A DNA stretch of 10,132 nucleotides, from positions 1 to 10,132 of the forward strand of contig DYNS01000078.1 in assembly GCA_020720965.1 (NCBI GenBank). Reading direction: 5' to 3'. The stretch comes from Anaerolinea sp. (lineage in GTDB: Bacteria; Chloroflexota; Anaerolineae; Anaerolineales; Villigracilaceae). The notes beneath the pieces are model-generated. The model made no database searches and was not told where the DNA came from. It was given only the letters and a program-made list of their open reading frames with translations. This document shows, in pieces, positions 6,437 to 10,132 of the stretch (positions are counted from its first letter, which is position 1; every line of letters starts with the position of its first letter). The position numbers and the translations under genes were made by a program.

Positions 6437-6583
6437 GGTTTCAGGTTTCAGGGGTCAGGTTTCAGGTGTCAAGTGTCAGGTTTCAGGTGTCAAGTGTCAG
6501 GTGTCGGATTTCAGGTGTCAGGTGTCGGGTGTCAGGTGTCGGGTTTCAGGTGTCAAGTGTCAGGTGTCAAGTGTCAGGTTTAA
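6437..6583. repeat. Heptanucleotide tandem array, 21 in-register units
   Basis: Twenty-one uninterrupted 7-bp units occupy the gap between the second ATPase gene and the DUF59-like gene. On the plus strand the commonest forms are GGTGTCA, AGTGTCA and GGTTTCA, with variants GGTGTCG, GGGGTCA, GATTTCA and GGTTTAA; consensus is RGTKTCR. Phase is never lost over 147 bp although units vary, which suggests slippage or unit exchange followed by point mutation. The last unit (6577-6583) contains the TAA stop of the ATPase gene. Units are far too short and unspaced for CRISPR. Confidence 0.95.
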
Positions 6584-7479
6584 GGTTGGGGGAGAAGCGC
6601 GGCGGCGACTTGCTCCCAAATTTGGCGGATGGCTACGCTGGCGGGGGCATCCGGCTGAAAGGCGGTGACGGCTTCCCCGGCGACCATGGCGCTGGCTACC
6701 GTCAAATCGAAGGGAATCTGCCCGACGGTTGGGATGCCCTGCTGGCGGCAGAAGTCTTCAATCTGCGCCGCGCCCTGCGGATAAATATCCGCCTTGTTGA
6801 TGGCGACCAACGCCCGCACGCCGAAATGCTTCAGCGTATCCAGCGCCCTTTGCATATCGTGAACGCCGGAGACGGTCGGCTCGGCGACAATCAGGGCTAA
6901 ATCCGCGCCAGAAGCGGCGGAGATGACCGGGCAGCCGATTCCGGGGGGACCATCCACGATGACGAGTTGGCGGTCTTCGTCCAGGGCTTGCAGGCGGGCG
7001 CGCTGCTTGACCAACGTCACCAACTTGCCGGAATTCTCCTGCCCCGGCAGCAGGTTGGCATGGTAGAGCGGTCCATAGCGGCTTTCGGAAAAGTAAAACT
7101 TCCCGGCTATCTGCTCCTGCATGGTGATGCTGCCCGCCGGGCATTGATAGATGCAGGCTGCGCAGCCATCGCAGGCGATGGGGTCAACGGTGTAAACGCC
7201 AGCGTGGGCGGAGATTGCGTCAAAGCGGCAGACCTGCTCGCAGATGCCGCAGCCCATACACGAATCCGAGTCGATGACGGCGACCTTGCCGCCCTTGAAA
7301 TCCTGCTCTTCGCGCAGGGTCGGCTGAAGGATGAGTTCCAGATTGGCGGCATCCACGTCCGCATCCGCCAAGATGACCTGCCCGGCAAATTTACCCTGAC
7401 TGGCAAGGTGGGCAAAGGCGGCGGTGACGCTGGTCTTGCCGGTTCCGCCTTTGCCGCTGAGGATGATGAGTTGTTTCAT
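6580..7479 (-). CDS. MinD/Mrp-type P-loop ATPase with inserted 2[4Fe-4S] ferredoxin domain (second of pair)
   Basis: The 299-aa protein belongs to the MinD-superfamily ATPases with an inserted ferredoxin domain (COG1149 type). The deviant Walker A motif GKGGTGKT is at 9-16 and the second-switch motif DGPPG at 176-180, followed by the conserved GCPV (C183). Between them are two ferredoxin-like clusters: C74, C77, C80, C84 and C103, C106, C109, C113. It probably uses ATP binding or hydrolysis to load, transfer or reduce a metal-sulfur cluster, in partnership with NifX-like proteins, as in ORP systems. The ATG overlaps the stop of the first ATPase gene (ATGA), so the two are made together and may form a heterodimer. 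A weak GAGAG lies 7 nt upstream. Function is inferred from domains and context. Confidence 0.9.
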   Translation of the reverse strand: MKQLIILSGKGGTGKTSVTAAFAHLASQGKFAGQVILADADVDAANLELILQPTLREEQDFKGGKVAVIDSDSCMGCGICEQVCRFDAISAHAGVYTVDPIACDGCAACIYQCPAGSITMQEQIAGKFYFSESRYGPLYHANLLPGQENSGKLVTLVKQRARLQALDEDRQLVIVDGPPGIGCPVISAASGADLALIVAEPTVSGVHDMQRALDTLKHFGVRALVAINKADIYPQGAAQIEDFCRQQGIPTVGQIPFDLTVASAMVAGEAVTAFQPDAPASVAIRQIWEQVAAALLPQP

Positions 7480-8321
7480 GCGTTCACTCTCGCGGTGATG
7501 GTTTGCAGCAGGGCTTCAAAGCGCGGGCGATATTCCGGCGCGGCATCCACCAGAGTCCTGCCGCTGGCAATGGCTTCGGCGAAGCGCCGTTCCATCGGGA
7601 TTCGCAGCAGGATGGGAAGACCGGCTTCGGCGCAGTAGGCTTCGATGGCGTTATCGCCGATACCATCGCGGTTCACTATCACGCCGGCGGGGATGCCGAG
7701 TTCGCGGGTCACGTCCGCCACTTGTTTCAGGTCATGCAATCCGAAGGGAGTCGGCTCGGTGACGAGGAGGGCATAATCCGCGCCGCGAATCGATTCCACC
7801 ACCGGGCAGGATGCGCCGGGCGGCGCGTCCCGAATCTCCACCCGGAACGGTTGCGCGGGGGCGGCTTTCTTCAACTGGCGGATGATGGGGACTGCCATCG
7901 GTTCACCCACGTTCATAATGCCGTGCGCGAAATCCACGCCCCCGGCGAATCCGCTTTCGAGAACGCCCATCACATCCAGCCTTTCAGTGATGGCGCGCTC
8001 CGGGCAGTTGAGGGTGCAACTGCCGCAGCCGTGACAAAGTTCCGGGAAGACGAGGGTGCGCTTGCCAACAACGGCAATGGCGTGAAATTCGCAGACTTCG
8101 GCGCAGCGTCCGCAATGGGTACAGAGGCTTTCGTCCACCACCGGCAGCAGAATGCCGACTTCCTGACGGGTATCGAGTTGGGGTTGGAGGAAGAGGGCGG
8201 CATTGGGCGCTTCCACGTCACAGTCGAGGAAGCGGGTCGCATCCCCGGCGACCAGCGCCAGACTGGTGGCGACTGTCGTCTTACCTGTTCCGCCTTTTCC
8301 GCTGGCAACGACCACGCGCAT
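7476..8321 (-). CDS. MinD/Mrp-type P-loop ATPase with inserted 2[4Fe-4S] ferredoxin domain (first of pair)
   Basis: The 281-aa protein has the same architecture as its downstream neighbour but differs in sequence. Walker A GKGGTGKT is at 8-15, FLDCDVEAPN at 31-40 is the switch-I region, and DAPPG at 165-169 with SCPV (C172) is switch II. The ferredoxin insert uses C67, C70, C73, C77 and C96, C99, C102, C106, enough for two [4Fe-4S] clusters. The chosen ATG (8321) begins MRVVVASGKGGTGKTT, the usual start for this family; an in-frame extension to 8594 is rejected because it runs through the upstream NifX-like gene. The ATG shares one base with the stop of that gene (TAATG), and GGGGGA lies 8 nt upstream. 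It likely pairs with the second ATPase to handle a metal-sulfur cluster. Confidence 0.92.
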   Translation of the reverse strand: MRVVVASGKGGTGKTTVATSLALVAGDATRFLDCDVEAPNAALFLQPQLDTRQEVGILLPVVDESLCTHCGRCAEVCEFHAIAVVGKRTLVFPELCHGCGSCTLNCPERAITERLDVMGVLESGFAGGVDFAHGIMNVGEPMAVPIIRQLKKAAPAQPFRVEIRDAPPGASCPVVESIRGADYALLVTEPTPFGLHDLKQVADVTRELGIPAGVIVNRDGIGDNAIEAYCAEAGLPILLRIPMERRFAEAIASGRTLVDAAPEYRPRFEALLQTITARVNA

Positions 8322-8698
8322 TAGTGATGTCCCCCGTGATGCCCTTCGTGGGTGGCGGCTTGGGCTTGAGTCAGTTTTCCGGCGCGGAAAAGTTCCAGCA
8401 CGGCGGCGGCGGTTAGGCTTTCGCCGGTGGGCGCGAGGTACATCGCAACGCCCGCCGGGGAGAGGGTATCGAAGGCGTTGGGTCCATACGCGCCGCTGAC
8501 TACCGCCTGTGCGCCCAATTTGGCGACAAATTGCGCCGCCTGCACGCCCGCGCCGCCAGAGGCGGACAGGGCAGGGTTTTCGTGAACCGTCCATTCACCG
8601 CTTTCGCTATCCACCACGCAGAAGGCGGCGGCGCGCCCGAAGCGCGGGTCGAAAGCGGATTGGAGGGAGTTACCGGTAATAGAGATGGCGAGTTTCAT
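8321..8698 (-). CDS. NifX/ORP-like cluster-binding protein with His-rich tail (first copy)
   Basis: The 125-aa protein has the NifX/MTH1175-type fold: MKLAISITGNSLQSAFDPRFGRAAAF at the start, ASGGAGVQAAQFVAKLGAQAVVSGAYGPNAF in the middle, and the LELFRAGKLTQAQ closing helix. This family includes the Desulfovibrio orange protein, which binds a Mo-Cu-S cluster. The tail HEGHHGGHH (117-125) adds five histidines and suggests metal binding. The start at 8698 is favoured because the sequence opens with the family's MKLAI strand and GGAG (minus strand) lies 5 nt upstream; a longer reading from 8773 would translate the repeat tract. The stop TAA overlaps the start of the first ATPase gene, so the two are coupled. 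It is about half-way through the PadR-led cluster. Confidence 0.88.
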   Translation of the reverse strand: MKLAISITGNSLQSAFDPRFGRAAAFCVVDSESGEWTVHENPALSASGGAGVQAAQFVAKLGAQAVVSGAYGPNAFDTLSPAGVAMYLAPTGESLTAAAVLELFRAGKLTQAQAATHEGHHGGHH

Positions 8699-8714
8699 GA
8701 TTCTCCAGAGGGTT

Positions 8715-8771
8715 AGAGAGTAGAGAGTAGAGAGTAGGGATGCAAATACCAAGTATCTACTCTCTACTCTC
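8715..8771. repeat. Heptamer repeat with inverted copy, forming a 15-bp hairpin
   Basis: Three exact AGAGAGT units (8715-8735) plus a degenerate fourth are followed by an inverted copy. GAGAGTAGAGAGTAG (8723-8737) pairs perfectly with CTACTCTCTACTCTC (8757-8771), with a 19-nt loop. It lies in the 80-bp gap between the DUF5320-like and NifX-like genes and ends 7 bp from the stop codon of the former. No T-run follows on the minus strand, so it is more likely an mRNA processing or stability element than a terminator. Confidence 0.85.
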
Positions 8772-8778
8772 AAATATC

Positions 8779-9030
8779 TTATTTACTGGCATCCAGCCGT
8801 TCGGTCAGTTTCTCGATGGCGATTTGCAGTCCGCTCAGTTGGGTTTGCAGCCAGGATGTGTTCTGAACGTTTCCGCCCAGCCCGCGCCCTACGCCCATAC
8901 CCATCCCGCGTCCGCTTCCACGTCCGCGCCCAAAGCCGCCGCCGAATCCGCCTTGTCCATTGCAGTTCCCAGCGCCGCGCCCCGTGCGAGGTCCTTGTCC
9001 GTTAGGTCCAGTTCCGTCTTGTTGTGGCAT
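8779..9030 (-). CDS. Gly/Arg-rich small protein, DUF5320-like
   Basis: This 83-aa protein starts MPQQDGTGPNGQGPRTGRGAG, which matches the MPxGDGTGPxGxGPxTGRGxGxC opening of DUF5320-like proteins often found beside NifX-family genes in anaerobes. Residues 20-52 are a glycine/arginine/methionine-rich low-complexity stretch with a single cysteine (C23). The last 25 residues (WLQTQLSGLQIAIEKLTERL) look like a short coiled coil, which would allow oligomerisation. The biochemical role is unknown. AAGGAG lies 7 nt before the ATG. It follows padR by 27 bp and precedes the NifX-like gene across the hairpin repeat, so it is probably co-transcribed with both. Confidence 0.8.
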   Translation of the reverse strand: MPQQDGTGPNGQGPRTGRGAGNCNGQGGFGGGFGRGRGSGRGMGMGVGRGLGGNVQNTSWLQTQLSGLQIAIEKLTERLDASK

Positions 9031-9057
9031 TTGTATCTCCTTTTTTATGCCGATGCT

Positions 9058-9420
9058 TTACTTCTTCTTGACAGCCTCGTAGGCTGCTTCCAACACTTCC
9101 AATTCCCTGCGGCGTTGGCGCAGGGCGGCAATCCAATCCGCGAGGGTGATTTCACCTTGCGGGGTAATGGTGTAGATGCGGCGCTGCGGTCCCAGGCTTG
9201 CATCGCCCCAGGCGCTGCTCACCAGCCCGGCGGTTTCCAGCTCGCGCAGGGCGCGGTACAGGATGCTGATGTCCATCTCCTCGGTTTGGATACCAAACTG
9301 CTGCAAGCCGTCCATCAGGCTGTAGCCGTAACCCGGCTCGCGGTGCAACAACACCAGCAAACAGGATTCGAGAAAAAACATTTTGCGTCTGCCGCCGCCG
9401 CGAGGAAAGCCGTTGGGCAT
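9058..9420 (-). CDS. PadR family transcriptional regulator
   Basis: The 120-aa protein has a PadR-type winged helix. After an Arg/Gly-rich start, FFLESCLLVLLHREPGYGYSL forms helix 1 and the GYGY turn (about 15-34). ISILYRALRELETAGLVSS (51-69) is the recognition helix region, and GPQRRIYTITPQG (77-89) is the beta wing. The C-terminal helix (90-117) is short, as in the small PadR subfamily, and probably mediates dimer formation. AAAGGAG lies 5 nt before the ATG. A 33-bp palindrome overlaps its own promoter, so autoregulation is likely, and as first gene of the run it probably controls the ORP-like cluster. The effector is unknown; PadR proteins respond to varied small molecules. Confidence 0.92.
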   Translation of the reverse strand: MPNGFPRGGGRRKMFFLESCLLVLLHREPGYGYSLMDGLQQFGIQTEEMDISILYRALRELETAGLVSSAWGDASLGPQRRIYTITPQGEITLADWIAALRQRRRELEVLEAAYEAVKKK

Positions 9421-9429
9421 GAAAGCTCC

Positions 9430-9462
9430 TTTTGTCTATAGTGTATCCAACTATAGACAAAA
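9430..9462. promoter_or_regulatory. 33-bp perfect palindrome, probable PadR operator
   Basis: TTTTGTCTATAGT (9430-9442) and ACTATAGACAAAA (9450-9462) are perfect inverted copies, 13 bp each, around a 7-bp spacer. The palindrome covers the -10 element and nearly the whole spacer of the promoter below, so a dimer bound there would block RNA polymerase. PadR-family regulators bind such symmetric sites, often at their own promoter. Confidence 0.85.
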
Positions 9463-9468
9463 TATCAA
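9440..9468 (-). promoter_or_regulatory. Promoter of padR and the downstream cluster
   Basis: On the minus strand, TTGATA (9463-9468, 5 of 6 to the -35 consensus) and TACACT (9440-9445, 4 of 6 to the -10 consensus) are separated by exactly 17 bp. Transcription should start near 9433, a few bases before the AAAGGAG ribosome-binding site of padR. The -35 abuts the end of the palindrome and the -10 lies inside it. Confidence 0.75.
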
Positions 9469-9533
9469 TAGAGAAGAATGTCACCAAAAGAATATGACGC
9501 GCCTACCCGCCCTCCGCGTCTGATACTTAAAAA

Positions 9534-10130
9534 TCAGCCAATGTGTTTAATCGAGGGAAATTCTGCAAAATGGCGTTGTACCGGCGCGCGAGATTGGTTG
9601 GGAGTTTGCAACACCAGCACAAAAACCGCCCTTTCTTCAAAGGGGTTGCGCCAAATATGCGGCAAGGTGGCTTCAAAGATGAGAAAATCGCCTTTTTCCA
9701 AAAGGTAGGCTTTGCCGTCAATCCAATACTCCAGCCTGCCCTCCTGACAGCAAACAAACTCCTGCCCGGAATGCACAACCGGCTGCTCCCCACTGCTGGC
9801 GTGCGGCTCCAACTCCACCCGAAAAGGCTCCACTTCCTGCCCGCTCAGGTGTTTACCGACCCCCTCAATCCGCAATCCGTTCCCCACAATCACCGGTCTT
9901 TCATGCGACTTGACGAGCAGCACATCCGAATCGTACTCATCATCAAAAAAATAACTCACCTTCACATTCAACGCCCCTGCCAGGCTCTGAATGGTGGAAA
10001 CGCTAGGAGAAATCTCATTTCTCTCAATGAGGCTGACCGAGTTAATCGAAATCCCCGCCATCCCCGCCAAATCACGCTGAGAGAGATGCCGTTCTGTTCG
10101 CAAATTGCGTAAACGCTCGCCAAGAGTCAT
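9534..10130 (-). CDS. XRE-type helix-turn-helix regulator with C-terminal cupin domain
   Basis: The 198-aa protein is a two-domain transcription factor. Residues 5-60 form an XRE/lambda-repressor-like helix-turn-helix (LSQRDLAGMAGISINSVSLI at 16-35, then PSVSTIQSLAGALNVKVSYF). A cupin domain spans about 105-175, with H120-S-G-Q-E124 and GDFLIFEATLPHIWRN (147-162) as its two motifs, which would bind a small-molecule effector or metal. Such regulators often control a neighbouring metabolic gene, but that gene would lie outside this window. The ATG at 10130 gives the standard MTLGERLRNLR start; only two bases upstream are visible, so a slightly earlier start cannot be excluded. No clear terminator follows; it is separated from the PadR promoter by about 65 bp and is probably a separate transcription unit. 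Confidence 0.9.
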   Translation of the reverse strand: MTLGERLRNLRTERHLSQRDLAGMAGISINSVSLIERNEISPSVSTIQSLAGALNVKVSYFFDDEYDSDVLLVKSHERPVIVGNGLRIEGVGKHLSGQEVEPFRVELEPHASSGEQPVVHSGQEFVCCQEGRLEYWIDGKAYLLEKGDFLIFEATLPHIWRNPFEERAVFVLVLQTPNQSRAPVQRHFAEFPSIKHIG

Positions 10131-10132
10131 GG

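Noticed and set aside
6437..6583. CRISPR array
   Set aside because: The units are 7 bp and directly adjacent, with no spacers and no cas genes nearby.
6316..6900. Plus-strand reading frame with repeated FQVSSVR-type peptide units
   Set aside because: The periodic peptide is only the translation of the 7-bp array (three units give 21 bases, seven codons); the flanks are antisense to the DUF59-like and ATPase genes.
8322..8594. N-terminal extension of the first ATPase
   Set aside because: It is rich in Arg and Gly, lacks domain sense, and overlaps the NifX-like gene in another frame; the P-loop start at 8321 is typical.
5771..8698. Nitrogenase FeMo-cofactor cluster
   Set aside because: Only NifX-type single-domain proteins are present; no nifB, nifE/N or nifHDK is visible, and the ATPases have ferredoxin inserts unlike NifH.
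8699..8773. N-terminal extension of the first NifX-like protein
   Set aside because: It translates the heptamer hairpin; the conserved fold begins at the ATG at 8698, which has a nearby GGAG.
9496..9520. Terminator of the XRE-cupin gene (6-bp GACGCG/CGCGTC stem)
   Set aside because: The stem is short, the loop is 13 nt and no T-run follows on the minus strand.

Overview
The window looks like a GC-rich chromosome segment from an anaerobic or micro-aerobic bacterium. The gene content (octaheme cytochrome, Trx-VKOR thiol oxidase, ORP/NifX-type metal cluster genes, PadR and XRE-cupin regulators) and the heptanucleotide intergenic repeats suggest Chloroflexota, possibly Anaerolineae. That placement is inferred from gene content and style; no rRNA or marker gene is present to confirm it.

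Layout. Bases 1-487 (minus) hold the N-terminal part of a tetrathionate-reductase-family octaheme cytochrome c, cut by the window edge. Bases 709-1731 (minus) encode a membrane thiol-oxidation protein with a thioredoxin-fold domain in front of a VKOR domain, with a good promoter and a strong intrinsic terminator. Bases 1816-3827 (plus) encode two overlapping DppB/DppC-type ABC permeases, followed by a uracil-DNA glycosylase-like gene (3893-4477) whose product lacks the cysteines of the family-4 iron-sulfur cluster. This gene meets, tail to tail, a minus-strand pair made of a small unknown protein and a COG0731-type radical SAM protein (5653-4471).

The main unit is a minus-strand cluster read from 9420 down to 5771: PadR regulator, Gly/Arg-rich DUF5320-like protein, NifX-like protein with a His-rich tail, two MinD/Mrp-type P-loop ATPases that each carry a 2[4Fe-4S] ferredoxin insert, a DUF59/MIP18-like protein, and a second NifX-like protein. 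No nitrogenase gene is visible. The set resembles the orange-protein (ORP) systems of anaerobes such as Desulfovibrio, where NifX-family proteins carry a Mo-Cu-S cluster and ferredoxin-containing MinD-like ATPases are partners. Here it appears to be controlled by PadR: a 33-bp perfect palindrome (two 13-bp arms) lies across the -10 and spacer of a TTGATA-17-TACACT promoter just in front of padR. An XRE-cupin regulator gene (9534-10130, minus) lies upstream.

A second theme is non-coding. Four intergenic gaps contain degenerate tandem repeats with a 7-bp period (3828-3862, 5742-5772, 6437-6583, 8715-8771). They begin at or within a few bases of the stop codon of the gene before them. The largest has 21 in-register units, reaches within 2 bp of the DUF59 start codon and leaves that gene without a Shine-Dalgarno sequence. 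No gap without a gene exceeds 300 bases; the longest (494-708) holds a terminator and AT-rich leader DNA.
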